DNA from: Methylocaldum sp002005105
Lineage (GTDB): Bacteria; Pseudomonadota; Gammaproteobacteria; Methylococcales; Methylococcaceae
Assembly: GCF_051027545.1 (NCBI RefSeq)
Contig: NZ_CP194902.1
Span: forward strand, 3,906,001 to 3,970,000
Direction: 5' to 3'
DNA length: 64,000 bases
Shown: in pieces, positions 25,477 through 34,350 of the stretch
Layout of the letters: the number at the start of each line of letters is the position of its first letter
Position numbering within the stretch: the first letter of the stretch is position 1
Position numbers and translations under genes: made by a program
Notes under the pieces: generated by a model
Seen by the model: only the letters and a program-made list of their open reading frames with translations
Database searches by the model: none
What the model was told of the DNA's origin: nothing

Positions 25477-27048
25477 CCTGGATATTTCATGAAAGGAGGG
25501 GTGGCGGAATCGAAAAGCCCTTAAAATTCAACTGCTGACATCGAATTTGTGAGGAGATTCCGCCGTGACACATTGTACCGGACAAATCGAGCTGTTTGCG
25601 CCCGTGGCACGCCGCCGCATCGATGTGGCCTTCGACGGGGGCGCTGTGACCAGCGATGCCGGAGTGCTGCTGTTGCGGCAGGTCGATCGCAAGCTGGGTT
25701 TGCTGGACAGCGTGGCCCAACGCTTGAAGGACCCGCGTGATCCCAGCCGGTGTGCCCACGCCGTGCTCCACCTGCTGCGACAGCGGGTTTATGGCCTGTG
25801 CCAAGGCTATGAAGACCTCAACGATCACGACACCTGGCGCCATGACCTGGCGTTGCAGACGGCCTGTGAACGGCTGTCGCCCGGTGCCTCCAGCCCCACC
25901 TTGTGCCGCTTGGAAAACCGGATGGATCGGGCGGCGGCCCTGGCGATCCATGAGGTGTTTGTCGAGCAGTTCATCGCTTCATTTCCGACGCCGCCGGATC
26001 AGCTCATCCTGGATTTCGACGCGACCGATGATCCGGTCCATGGGCATCAGGAAGGCCGGTTCTTCCATGGCTACTATGACCACTATTGCTTCCTGCCGCT
26101 TTACGTCTTTTGCGGCGATCAGTTGTTGGTCAGCTATCTCAGGCCCTCGAAGATCGACGCGGCCAAGCACGCCGGGGCGATCCTGAAAGCTCTGGTGCAA
26201 CGGCTGCGTGCCGTCTGGCCCGAGGTGAAAATCATCTTCCGGGCCGATTCGGGCTTCTGCCGACGGCGGATTCTGGCCTGGTGCGAACGCCACGGCGTCG
26301 GTTATCTCGTGGGCCTGGCCAAGAACAACCGCCTTTTGAAGCTTGCGGCGCCTTGGCGCCAGGCAGCGCAAACCCAATTTGCCGCCACCTCGGAAAAACA
26401 GCGGGTCTTCGGTGAGTTTGCCTATACCGCCGGCACCTGGAAACACCCCCGCCAGGTGATCCTCAAAGCCGAGCATGGACCCCAAGGCGAAAATCCAAGG
26501 TTCCTGGTCACCAACCTGGCGGGCGACTCCCAAGCGCTGTACGAAGACGTCTATTGTGCGCGGGGCGACATGGAAAACCGGATCAAGGAACAGCAACTCG
26601 GCTTGTTCGCGGACCGCACCAGTTGTCACGTCTGGTGGGCCAACCAATTCCGGCTGCTGCTCGCCTCGCTCGGCTACCTCTTGTTGGAAGCCCTTCGTCG
26701 CCTCGGCCTCGCCGGTACCGAACTCGCTCGGGCGCAGTGTTCCACTCTCAGGGGCAAGCTCCTCAAAATCGGTGGCGTGATCCTTCGAAATACCCGTCGC
26801 ATTCGCTTCCTGTTGCCGAATGCTTACCCCTGGCAGGCGCTGTTCTGGCACATCGCCGAGCGCTTTGCCCCCGGCTGAGCCGGGCCGAGTGGGTTCCCCG
26901 GCACGTTGATTCTCTGGGGGTAAGGGGGACGTTTGCCTGAAATTCAGACTTTCACCCCAAACGAGCACTCAACACGCCTTTTTCTGGTCCCGAACCCAGA
27001 ACGCGACCGGCCTCCTACCTTCACTGAGGTCCTGATGAAATATTCAGG
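25477..27048 (+). mobile_element. IS1380-family insertion sequence
   Basis: 1572 bases bounded by inverted repeats CCTGGATATTTCATGA (left) and CCTGAATATTTCATCA (right, read inward) and flanked by the direct repeat CTAG (25,473-25,476 and 27,049-27,052), the 4-base target duplication expected for IS1380. One complete transposase gene is inside, so it looks recent and possibly active. Confidence 0.93.
25565..26878 (+). CDS. IS1380-family transposase (DDE type)
   Basis: A 437-residue protein starting at GTG 25,565 behind GGAG. It reads MTHCTGQIELFAPVARRRIDVAFDGGAVTSDAGVLLLRQVDRKLGLLD, standard for IS1380. The DDE acids are likely in LILDFDATDDPVHGHQEG, KIIFRADSGFCRR and the ARGDMENRIKEQQLGLFADRTS block (the E is in the last). 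Length and ends are as in other members. It catalyses cut-and-paste movement of the surrounding element. No frame break. Confidence 0.96.
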   Translation: MTHCTGQIELFAPVARRRIDVAFDGGAVTSDAGVLLLRQVDRKLGLLDSVAQRLKDPRDPSRCAHAVLHLLRQRVYGLCQGYEDLNDHDTWRHDLALQTACERLSPGASSPTLCRLENRMDRAAALAIHEVFVEQFIASFPTPPDQLILDFDATDDPVHGHQEGRFFHGYYDHYCFLPLYVFCGDQLLVSYLRPSKIDAAKHAGAILKALVQRLRAVWPEVKIIFRADSGFCRRRILAWCERHGVGYLVGLAKNNRLLKLAAPWRQAAQTQFAATSEKQRVFGEFAYTAGTWKHPRQVILKAEHGPQGENPRFLVTNLAGDSQALYEDVYCARGDMENRIKEQQLGLFADRTSCHVWWANQFRLLLASLGYLLLEALRRLGLAGTELARAQCSTLRGKLLKIGGVILRNTRRIRFLLPNAYPWQALFWHIAERFAPG

Positions 27049-27174
27049 CTAGCCTCAGCGTAATGCACCCTACGCGAGCCCCATAGGTGGGCTTCTGCAT
27101 GTTCTCAAAAGAGGATGGAGCGCTCCGGACGATCTGATATGATGGGGCCACGGTTGACATGGAAAGTCGAGGTC

Positions 27175-27675
27175 ATGTTCGATTTTTTCGTCAAATCAGG
27201 ACTTAAGCGCATTCTGTTCCTGGCGTTATGCTGGTGGGCCTTGACGGAGGGGTCGTCGGCCTGGGCCTTCGGCGTGCCGGTCATTCTCATCGCGCTTGTT
27301 TCAAGCTTCCTCATCAATCCGTCCGGATACAGGCCCCTGTACGGTCTGCCCCGTTTTCTCGGTTTCTTTCTCTGGCACTCGCTGCTCGGCGGCATCGATG
27401 TCGCGCGGCGCGCCTTGCATCCGAAAATGCCTCTGGCGCCGGCATTCGTGGATTTTTCCCTGCGGCTGACAGACGAGGCGGCCTGCGTACTTCTCATCAA
27501 CACCGTCAATTTGCTGCCGGGCACCCTGGTCGCCGAACTGGACGAGCAGCGGCTGCAGGTTCATGTCCTAGACAAGGGGCTGCCCATTCTCGAATCCCTG
27601 CGAACGGTGGAAGAACGGGTTGCGGCTCTGTTCGGCCTCTCCTTGAATCAAGCCGGGGATACGCCCTATGCCTGA
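27175..27675 (+). CDS. mnhE: Mrp/Mnh-type antiporter subunit E
   Basis: About 166 residues from ATG 27,175 (MFDFFVKSGLKRILFLALCWWALTEG), chosen over the upstream in-frame ATGs because GAGG precedes it and the family starts at this membrane helix. Two to three N-terminal membrane spans, then the soluble MnhE domain: GGIDVARRALHPKMPLAPAFVDFSLRLTDEAACVLLINTVNLLPGTLVAELDEQRLQVHVLD. Part of a multi-subunit cation/proton antiporter in the inner membrane. First gene of a nine-gene run with overlaps throughout; it overlaps subunit F by 8 bases. Confidence 0.93.
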   Translation: MFDFFVKSGLKRILFLALCWWALTEGSSAWAFGVPVILIALVSSFLINPSGYRPLYGLPRFLGFFLWHSLLGGIDVARRALHPKMPLAPAFVDFSLRLTDEAACVLLINTVNLLPGTLVAELDEQRLQVHVLDKGLPILESLRTVEERVAALFGLSLNQAGDTPYA

Positions 27676-27943
27676 ACTGAACCTGGCGCTCGCTTTCTTT
27701 CTGCTCCTCAACATCGCCGCCGGATTGCTCCGGATCGTGCGCGGTCCTACCTCGGCCGATCGCATGCTGGCGGCACAGTTGTTCGGCACGACCGGCGTAG
27801 CGGTCTTGCTGTTGTTGGCGGAGGCGCAAAACTTGCCGGCGCTCCGCGATGTCGCCTTGACTTTCGTGCTGCTCGCGGTGCTTGCGACAGTGGCGTTCGT
27901 AAGGCGGTTTTCCGATCGCAGCGACGGGGATGACGAGTCATGA
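27668..27943 (+). CDS. mnhF: Mrp/Mnh-type antiporter subunit F
   Basis: A 91-residue membrane protein with three spans and the MnhF signature NIAAGLLRIVRGPTSADRMLAAQLFGTTGVAVLLLLAE followed by DVALTFVLLAVLATVAFVRR. It overlaps its neighbours by 8 and 4 bases. Function follows the complex: small membrane subunit needed for antiport assembly. Confidence 0.93.
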   Translation: MPELNLALAFFLLLNIAAGLLRIVRGPTSADRMLAAQLFGTTGVAVLLLLAEAQNLPALRDVALTFVLLAVLATVAFVRRFSDRSDGDDES

Positions 27944-28263
27944 ACGATATTGCGCTTCAATGGCTTTCTGCCTTCTCGCTGTTTCTTGGCGTTTCATTCT
28001 TTTTTGCCGGAACCGTCGGTCTATTGCGCTTTCCCGATACGTACACCCGAATTCATGCCCTCACCAAAGCCGATAATTTAGGGTTAGGCCTGGTCATTTT
28101 CGGTCTGATGCTGCAGACCGAATCCTGGGCGGTGATACTGAAACTCTTGCTGATCTGGCTGCTCGCGCTGCCGGCCAGCGCCACGGCCTGCCATCTGCTC
28201 GCCCGCCATACCCTGCGGTCCGAACACCGGGCCAGAGTTTCCACTTGGCAGGAACCACAGTGA
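27940..28263 (+). CDS. mnhG: Mrp/Mnh-type antiporter subunit G
   Basis: A 107-residue membrane protein with the MnhG signature: FLGVSFFFAGTVGLLRFPDTYTRIHALTKADNLGLGLVIFGLMLQTESWAVILKLLLIWLLALPASATACHLLARH. Three membrane spans. Its stop codon shares bases with the start of the next gene (TGATG). Confidence 0.94.
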   Translation: MNDIALQWLSAFSLFLGVSFFFAGTVGLLRFPDTYTRIHALTKADNLGLGLVIFGLMLQTESWAVILKLLLIWLLALPASATACHLLARHTLRSEHRARVSTWQEPQ

Positions 28264-28535
28264 TGCTCGGCGAAATACTGGATTTTTCGTTGGCTGCAAT
28301 CCTGATTTGGATTGCCTGGCGGACCGTGGCAACCCCCGATTTGTTCAATGCGGTGGTGCTGTTCATCGCCTTCGGCCTTCTGATGACGCTGGCCTGGGTA
28401 AGGCTGCACGCTGCGGACATCGCCCTGGCCGAAACCGCCATCGGCACCGGGCTAACCGGAGCCCTGATGCTCGACGCCGTGGCGCACATCACCGGTAAAC
28501 GCGGACGCCGGCGTGCGGGAAGGAACCCATCATGA
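28263..28535 (+). CDS. MbhD/DUF4040-like antiporter subunit
   Basis: About 90 residues from ATG 28,263 (MLGEILDFSLAAILIWIAWRTVATPDLFNAVVLFIAFGLLMTLAWVRLHAADIALAETAIGTGLTGALMLDAVAHI). The ADIALAETAIGTG segment is the hallmark of the MbhD/DUF4040 module, which in standard Mrp systems is the C-terminal piece of MrpA. Here it is a separate gene, as in membrane-bound hydrogenase operons of archaea. Three spans. Confidence 0.88.
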   Translation: MLGEILDFSLAAILIWIAWRTVATPDLFNAVVLFIAFGLLMTLAWVRLHAADIALAETAIGTGLTGALMLDAVAHITGKRGRRRAGRNPS

Positions 28536-29269
28536 GCGCGGTGTACGGACCGATCCGACAGATCGCCGCCGCGCTCGCTTGGATCTTGGGCATCGGCCTT
28601 AGCGCCGCGATAGTCGCGCTTTCCCGCCCGGACTTCGGCTTGGCGGAACTCGTCGAAGCGCATCTGGAGGAAAGCGGCGTCCGACACCCGGTAACGGCCG
28701 TGCTGCTGAATTATCGCGGCTACGACACTCTTCTGGAGATTGTCGTGCTATTGTTGGCCGTGCTGGGAATCCTGGCATTCCGGCCTCCCGGCCCCGCCAC
28801 CATACCCGACGCCGCGCCCGATTCGAGCCCCGTGCTCGCGGCTCTGAATCGCTTGATAGTTCCGCTCATCGTTCTCGCTGCGGGATATCTGTTATGGGCG
28901 GGCGCGCACCGGCCGGGTGGAGCATTCCAAGCGGGGGCTGTGCTCGCGGGGGGCGGCGTTCTGCTGCGCCTGACCGGCACGATTCCAAGCTTCGAGTCGC
29001 CGAATGCATGGTTGCGTGTAAGCCTCGTTGTGGGCCTCGGGGTATTTCTTGCGGTTGCCGCTCTGCCGCTGTTCGAGGGTTCGAGGCTGCTGGAATACCG
29101 AACGGCGGAAGCGGCAACGGCTATCCTGGTGGTGGAATCGGCGCTGACCGTGTCGATCGCGGCGATTCTCGCAACCGCTTTCATCGGCGCGGCACCTCCC
29201 CGCATTCGATGCATGTCACCGTCCCGACCTGCGCACTCGGCGGAGGGCGAAAGAGCGGGACAGTCATGA
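28532..29269 (+). CDS. MnhB-type antiporter subunit with N-terminal MbhE-like part
   Basis: A 245-residue membrane protein. The N-terminal half (residues 1-95: span, then GVRHPVTAVLLNYRGYDTLLEIVVLLLAVLGILA) corresponds to MbhE or the end of MrpA; the second half (LNRLIVPLIVLAAGYLLWAGAHRPGGAFQAGAVLAGGGVLLRL) is the MnhB domain with its H-x-P-G-G-x-F-Q-A-G motif. So two modules that are separate in Mbh operons are joined here. Overlaps both neighbours by 4 bases. Confidence 0.88.
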   Translation: MSAVYGPIRQIAAALAWILGIGLSAAIVALSRPDFGLAELVEAHLEESGVRHPVTAVLLNYRGYDTLLEIVVLLLAVLGILAFRPPGPATIPDAAPDSSPVLAALNRLIVPLIVLAAGYLLWAGAHRPGGAFQAGAVLAGGGVLLRLTGTIPSFESPNAWLRVSLVVGLGVFLAVAALPLFEGSRLLEYRTAEAATAILVVESALTVSIAAILATAFIGAAPPRIRCMSPSRPAHSAEGERAGQS

Positions 29270-29583
29270 TCGGCGGCGGGCTGATCTATGCCATGGCCGG
29301 CGTGGTTCTGTTCGCCCTCGGCTTTTACGGCTTCATCGTCCATGCTCATCTGGTACGGAGACTGATCGCATTCAACATCATGGGCAGCGGCGTATTCCTG
29401 GTCCTCGTGGGGCTGCCGCAGCGAGCCGCCGGAACGCCGCCGGACCGGGTTTCGGAAGCCCTGGTGCTCACCGGAATCATCGTCGCGGTCAGCGCTACCG
29501 CTTTCGGGCTGGCGCTGGTCCGGCGTCTTTACGACTTGACCGGAGAAACTCGCCTGCCGAACGATCCTCGGCCCGAGCCATGA
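29266..29583 (+). CDS. mnhC: Mrp/Mnh-type antiporter subunit C (NuoK-like)
   Basis: A 105-residue NuoK-like subunit starting at ATG 29,266 (MIGGGLIYAMAGVVLFALGFYGFIVHAHLVRRLIAFNIMGSGVFLVLVGLP), with DRVSEALVLTGIIVAVSATAFGLALVRRLY, the conserved last spans. Three membrane helices. Homologous to complex I subunit NuoK; contributes to the ion path. Confidence 0.92.
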   Translation: MIGGGLIYAMAGVVLFALGFYGFIVHAHLVRRLIAFNIMGSGVFLVLVGLPQRAAGTPPDRVSEALVLTGIIVAVSATAFGLALVRRLYDLTGETRLPNDPRPEP

Positions 29584-31076
29584 GCGGCATCTCGTTCGCC
29601 GCGCCATGGATACCCTTGCTGATTTTGCTTCCTCTGATGGCCGGAGCTCTTTCCTTCCTGTTCGGACCGCGCGGCCACAGAAGCCTGCTGGCGGCAACGA
29701 TGACCGGCATTTGGTTCTCGCTGATACGGCTCATTCTCGAATTCGAAAATGCGGGCCTCCAGCACTATCCGATCGGAGGCTGGGGAGCACCTCTCGGGAT
29801 CGATCTTCGAGCAGACGGGCTGAGCCTCGCGATGTTGGGCATGACGGCGACCGTAGGAAGTTTCATCAGCCTCTATGCTCTGGGTTATTTTGCCGGCGAC
29901 GAAAACCGCGGCATCCGGTTCTGGCCGCTTTGGTGGCTTTTGTGGGGGGCGCTCAACGCCGTTTTTCTCTCGGCTGATCTCTTCAATTTGTACGTAACCC
30001 TCGAACTGTTGAGTCTAAGCGCCGTCGGTCTGGTCGTGCTCGCGGGCGACCGAGACTCGCTCGCTGCCGGACTCCGCTATCTTCTCGCGGCGCTGGCGGG
30101 CTCTCTGGCGTATCTCATGGGCGTAGCCCTGCTGTACGGCGCCTACGGCACCTTGTCACTGGAGCGGATGGCGGGATTGTTCCGCCCGGAACCCGCAAAC
30201 ACATTGGCGGCGAGCCTGATTACCGTGGGACTGATGCTGAAGACTGCCCTTTTTCCACTCCATTTCTGGTTGCCGCCTGCGCACGGGAGTGCTTTGGCTC
30301 CGGTCAGCGCTCTGCTGTCGGGACTGGTCATCAAGGCTTCTTTTTACATGCTGCTGCGCCTTTGGTTCGAGGTCTTTCCGTCCGCGCTGACCGAAGTCTT
30401 TACACAAGGAATCGGCTCTCTGGGCGCCATAGCCGTGTTTGCCGGGGCTTGGCTCGCGTTTCACCAGGAAAAGCTGAAAATGCTGATCGCCTGGTCGACC
30501 GTGACTCAGATCGGCTATCTGTTTCTGACCTTTCCCCTGGCCGCGGCGTCTCCCGCCGGCGCGCTGACTGCCTTGAGCGGCGGCGTGTACCTGGCCGTGT
30601 CCCATGCCGTGGCCAAGGCCGCCGTGTTCTTGGCGGCCGGCGCCATGCTGAAAGTGACCGACGAAGACCGGATCGATCGGCTGGAGGGCGTCGGCCGGCA
30701 CCTGCCGATCAGCCTGTTCGCCTTCGCCATGGCTGGTGTCAGCCTCATGGGTCTGCCGCCGAGCGGAGGATTCATCGCCAAGTGGCTTCTGCTCAATGCC
30801 GCGCTGTCGTCCGGGCAATGGTGGTGGGCCGCCGTTCTGGTCTTGGGCGGGCTCGCGTCCGCCGCCTATATCTTTCGAGTGCTGCGCCGCTGTTTTCTGC
30901 CACCAAGGGAGTACGCTGCGTTCCATCCGGTGCCCTTGGTCATGCCCTTAGCCGCGCTGTCTTTGGCCGGCATCGCCCTGGCCCTGGGGCTGGCGGCGGC
31001 TTATCCGCTTCGCCTCTTGCAGACGGGCACGCCCCTTCTGCTCGAAGCCTCCGCACCGTCGACGGTGGCCCCATGA
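29580..31076 (+). CDS. mnhD: Antiporter-type membrane subunit 1 (MnhD/NuoM/N-like)
   Basis: A 498-residue protein with about 14 membrane helices and the proton-antiporter domain: LFNLYVTLELLSLSAVGLVVLAG (key Glu in helix 5), MLKTALFPLHFWLPPAHGSALAPVSALLSGLVIKASFYMLLRL (key lysines in helices 7 and 8), HQEKLKMLIAWSTVTQIGYLFL and GVSLMGLPPSGGFIAKWLLL. The essential acid and basic residues expected of ion-pumping members are present. First of three such subunits in a row. Confidence 0.93.
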   Translation: MSGISFAAPWIPLLILLPLMAGALSFLFGPRGHRSLLAATMTGIWFSLIRLILEFENAGLQHYPIGGWGAPLGIDLRADGLSLAMLGMTATVGSFISLYALGYFAGDENRGIRFWPLWWLLWGALNAVFLSADLFNLYVTLELLSLSAVGLVVLAGDRDSLAAGLRYLLAALAGSLAYLMGVALLYGAYGTLSLERMAGLFRPEPANTLAASLITVGLMLKTALFPLHFWLPPAHGSALAPVSALLSGLVIKASFYMLLRLWFEVFPSALTEVFTQGIGSLGAIAVFAGAWLAFHQEKLKMLIAWSTVTQIGYLFLTFPLAAASPAGALTALSGGVYLAVSHAVAKAAVFLAAGAMLKVTDEDRIDRLEGVGRHLPISLFAFAMAGVSLMGLPPSGGFIAKWLLLNAALSSGQWWWAAVLVLGGLASAAYIFRVLRRCFLPPREYAAFHPVPLVMPLAALSLAGIALALGLAAAYPLRLLQTGTPLLLEASAPSTVAP

Positions 31077-32566
31077 CTTTCGACGATTGGTTGCCCCTCC
31101 TGGTGGTATTGAGTTCGCTCATAACCGGCCTGCTCATTTTCTTCGTCGGCGAGGAACAGCATCGCACCCGCTCCTGGCTCAATCTGATCGGCGCGGTAGC
31201 CAAGCTCGTGCTGGTGGGCATCATGGTATGGGGCGTGTTCCAGAGACATCGTTACGAAACCCGGTTGCCTCTGCTGCCGGATCAAGATTTCGTATTGCGC
31301 GCCGACGCGATGGGCATGCTGTTCGTGGGGCTTTCCTCGGTCCTATGGCTGCTCACTACGATCTACGCGATCGGCTATCTGGAAGGATCGCCCCATCGCA
31401 GCCGGTTTTTCGGTTTTTTCAGCCTGTGCGTGACCTCCACCATGGGCATCGCACTGGCCGGCGATCTCATAACCTTCATCATTTTTTACGAGCTGCTGAC
31501 GTTGTCCACTTATCCCTTGGTGGTGCACCGCGGTACAGCGGACGCGTTGCGCGCCGGGAAGGTCTATTTGCAATACACGATGACCGGCGGCGCACTGCTG
31601 CTGGTGGGCGTCGTCTGGCTGTACGAGGTGGTAGGGTCTGTCGAGTTCACCGAGCGCGGTGTGCTGGCGGGGGTTTCGGTGGTTGATTACCCTGACCTGC
31701 TCGCGATCTTCGCGATTCTGGTCGCGGGGCTCGGGGTCAAGACTGCGCTGGTGCCGCTCCACGGCTGGCTGCCGGTCGCCATGGTGGCGCCCGCCCCGGT
31801 AAGCGCCTTGTTGCATGCAGTGGCGGTGGTCAAGGCCGGGGCCTTCGGCATCGTGCGCATCGCCTACGACGTGTACGGGGTGGAGTTCGCCGCTCGCCTG
31901 GGCGTGCTGGATCCCTTGTCATGGGTCGCGGGCATCACCATCGTGTATGGCTCGGTGCGGGCGTTGACTCAGGACGACCTCAAGCGGCGGCTGGCCTATT
32001 CCACCGTCGGTCAGGTGTCGTACATCGTACTGGGAATCGGCATTCTCGGTCCGCTGGCGACCATCGGCGGCGTCGTGCACCTGGTACACCAGGGACTGAT
32101 GAAGATCACTCTGTTCTTCTGCGCAGGCGATCTGGCCGAAACCCTGGGCATTCACAAGATCAGCGAAATGAACGGCGTCGGCCGGCGCATGCCCTGGTCC
32201 ATGGTTGCGTTTACCGTGGCGGCCTTGGGCATGATCGGCGTCCCGCCGGTCGCCGGCTTCGTCACCAAATGGTATCTGGGCTTGGGGGCGATAGCCGCGA
32301 AGGACTACTGGGCGCTCGCTGTGCTTGCCGTCAGCACCGTGCTCAACGCCGCTTATTTCCTGCCGGTCCTACGTCGCATCTGGTTTCTGCCCGCGAGCGG
32401 AGAATGGCCGAAACGCGAACGCGATCAGCTCGAAACCCGTCCGACGCTGCTGGTGCCCACATTGATCACCGCTCTTCTCTCCCTTGCCGCCGGACTGTTC
32501 GCGGGCTCGTGGTTCAGCCCGCTGGGTTGGGCCAAGTTGGTCACGGCCCGGGAGTACGTTTCGTGA
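31073..32566 (+). CDS. Antiporter-type membrane subunit 2 (MnhD/NuoM-like)
   Basis: A 497-residue protein from ATG 31,073, which overlaps the previous stop as ATGA; the frame is open further up but only as antisense-like reading through subunit 1. It has the proton-antiporter domain: DLITFIIFYELLTLSTYPLVVHRG, GLGVKTALVPLHGWLPVAMVAPAPVSALLHAVAVVKAGAFGIVRI, LTQDDLKRRLAYSTVGQVSYIVLGIG, and VHQGLMKITLFFCAGDL. Glu and Lys ion-path residues are kept. Paralogous to its neighbours, but the neighbours differ enough to suggest different positions in the complex. Confidence 0.92.
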   Translation: MTFDDWLPLLVVLSSLITGLLIFFVGEEQHRTRSWLNLIGAVAKLVLVGIMVWGVFQRHRYETRLPLLPDQDFVLRADAMGMLFVGLSSVLWLLTTIYAIGYLEGSPHRSRFFGFFSLCVTSTMGIALAGDLITFIIFYELLTLSTYPLVVHRGTADALRAGKVYLQYTMTGGALLLVGVVWLYEVVGSVEFTERGVLAGVSVVDYPDLLAIFAILVAGLGVKTALVPLHGWLPVAMVAPAPVSALLHAVAVVKAGAFGIVRIAYDVYGVEFAARLGVLDPLSWVAGITIVYGSVRALTQDDLKRRLAYSTVGQVSYIVLGIGILGPLATIGGVVHLVHQGLMKITLFFCAGDLAETLGIHKISEMNGVGRRMPWSMVAFTVAALGMIGVPPVAGFVTKWYLGLGAIAAKDYWALAVLAVSTVLNAAYFLPVLRRIWFLPASGEWPKRERDQLETRPTLLVPTLITALLSLAAGLFAGSWFSPLGWAKLVTAREYVS

Positions 32567-34302
32567 GTCCCGGTTGGCTGGTCGCCGCCGCGCTGCTCGC
32601 TCCTTCCCTTCTGGCGATCGCGCTATTCATGGCCTCAAGGCGTTCCCCGATATGGCCTATCGCGCCCTGGGCCGCATTGCCGGGCCTGGTTCTGGCCGCC
32701 GCGCCGGATTTCCGCATCGATCTTTCCTGGTTATTGCTAGGCACGCGTTTGGGACTGGATGCCACCGGTCGGATGTTTCTGATCTTCACCGCTCTGCTCT
32801 GGCTGATTGCCGGCCTTTACGCTCAGGTTTATCTGGCCTCCGATTCGAAGCGCCGCCGCTTCGGCGGGTTCTTTCTGAGCACCATGACAGGAAATCTGGG
32901 AGTCATTTTGGCCCAGGACGTGGCGAGTTTTTATTTATTCTTTTCTCTGATGACTTTTTCCGCCTATGGCTTGATCGTGCATGAGGGCGGTGAAGAGCCG
33001 CACCGAGCGGGGCGCATCTATCTGATCCTGGCCATCCTTGGGGAGGCCATGCTGCTCGTCGCTTTTTTGCTGAGCGCGAGCGCGGCGGAAAGTCTGTTTC
33101 TCGACCAGATTCCGAAGGCGGTCGCCGTATCGCCGCAGCGAAATCTGATCGTGGCGTTGTTCCTCGGCGGATTCGGGATCAAGGTTGGTGTCCTGGTGCT
33201 TCATGTCTGGCTACCTTTGGCGCATCCGGTCGCCCCCACTCCCGCCAGCGCGGTGCTGAGCGGAGTCATCATCAAGGCCGGTCTCTTGGGCTGGCTGCGC
33301 TTTCTGCCGCTGGGGCAGGCGGCCCTTCCCGATTGGGGCTATGGACTGACGGCCGCAGGGCTCGCCGCGGCGTTCTACGGTGCTGGGGTGGGATTGGTCC
33401 AAAAGGACTCCAAAACCGTGCTGGCCTATTCCAGCATCAGCCAAATGGGGCTCATCACCGTGCCGGTCGGATTGGGCTTGGCGGCACCGGCGGGCTGGCC
33501 GTCGTGTCTGGCGGCGGTTACGGTCTATGCGGTCCATCATGCTCTGGCCAAGGGAGCCTTGTTCCTCGGCGTCGGAGTCGCGCGGGAAACCGCTCGCGAC
33601 GAGCGGAAACTTCGCTGGATCACGGCCGGGCTGCTGCTGCCCGCGCTGGCGCTGGCGGGAGCTCCCTTTACCAGCGGTGCGCTCGCCAAAGAGTCGCTCA
33701 AGAGAGCCATAGGCTCGGTGCCCGAACCATCGCAGGACTGGCTGGCCTGGACATTGTCTTTCGCGGCGGTGGGCACCACGCTGCTGCTCGTACGCTTCCT
33801 CTACCTGGTCCGACACGAGGCGCTGACGGAAAGCCACGGCAGCGGGAGCCGGGGATTGGGTCTTACCTGGGGGCTGGCGCTGCTTGGCGTATTTGCACTC
33901 ACCTGGATCATGTTCGCCGACGCGGCGCGGGCCTTTTTCGAGCATGCGCTGGAACCCGGGATTCTCTGGAGCGAATTATGGCCGGTGGGCGGCGGTATCT
34001 TGCTGGCTTATCTGTTCGGCCGCCGGTTCGCCCGGTCCGCCCCGCCGATACCAGCGGGCGATTTGCTCGTACCGGCGGAACGGCTGGCGCTGAGTGCCTG
34101 GACGGGTATGAAAAGTTTATGGAATAAGGCGGTCCGGAAACCGGCTCGCCCGCCATGGAAAACCTTAGGCGCACGGCTGGCCCAGGGCCTGGCATACGGC
34201 CAAGCGTGGCTTGAAAGCATGGCCATCGCCGGAATCCTGTTTCTCTTGCTCATCGTGCTTTTTGCCTTGGCATTGCTCCCGAAGAACTTCGGGCGTGAAT
34301 AA
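32563..34302 (+). CDS. Antiporter-type membrane subunit 3 (MrpA/NuoL-N-like)
   Basis: A 579-residue protein from GTG 32,563, overlapping the upstream stop (GTGA). Antiporter domain: VASFYLFFSLMTFSAYGLIVHEGG, GGFGIKVGVLVLHVWLPLAHPVAPTPASAVLSGVIIKAGLLGWLRF, VQKDSKTVLAYSSISQMGLITV and HHALAKGALFLGVGVAR. The helix-5 region reads FFSLMTFSAYGLIVHEGG rather than the usual E-L-x-x-L-S, so the conserved helix Glu appears replaced by Ser. A long C-terminal tail (about 440-579) with a terminal membrane helix (IAGILFLLLIVLFALALL) recalls the extended end of NuoL/MrpA-type subunits. Last gene of the operon. Confidence 0.9.
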   Translation: MSPGWLVAAALLAPSLLAIALFMASRRSPIWPIAPWAALPGLVLAAAPDFRIDLSWLLLGTRLGLDATGRMFLIFTALLWLIAGLYAQVYLASDSKRRRFGGFFLSTMTGNLGVILAQDVASFYLFFSLMTFSAYGLIVHEGGEEPHRAGRIYLILAILGEAMLLVAFLLSASAAESLFLDQIPKAVAVSPQRNLIVALFLGGFGIKVGVLVLHVWLPLAHPVAPTPASAVLSGVIIKAGLLGWLRFLPLGQAALPDWGYGLTAAGLAAAFYGAGVGLVQKDSKTVLAYSSISQMGLITVPVGLGLAAPAGWPSCLAAVTVYAVHHALAKGALFLGVGVARETARDERKLRWITAGLLLPALALAGAPFTSGALAKESLKRAIGSVPEPSQDWLAWTLSFAAVGTTLLLVRFLYLVRHEALTESHGSGSRGLGLTWGLALLGVFALTWIMFADAARAFFEHALEPGILWSELWPVGGGILLAYLFGRRFARSAPPIPAGDLLVPAERLALSAWTGMKSLWNKAVRKPARPPWKTLGARLAQGLAYGQAWLESMAIAGILFLLLIVLFALALLPKNFGRE

Positions 34303-34320
34303 GAGCCTATCCCAGTAGGT

Positions 34321-34350
34321 TCAAGAAACCCTTCGACAAGCTCAGGGCGA
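34321..34350. repeat. Short dispersed repeat at a gene breakpoint
   Basis: CCCTTCGACAAGCTCAGGGC and the flanking bases form a near-palindromic unit of a type I have seen scattered between genes in many proteobacterial genomes (recollection, not checked). It lies exactly where receptor homology begins at 34,351, so it marks the truncation point of the next pseudogene. Confidence 0.5.
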
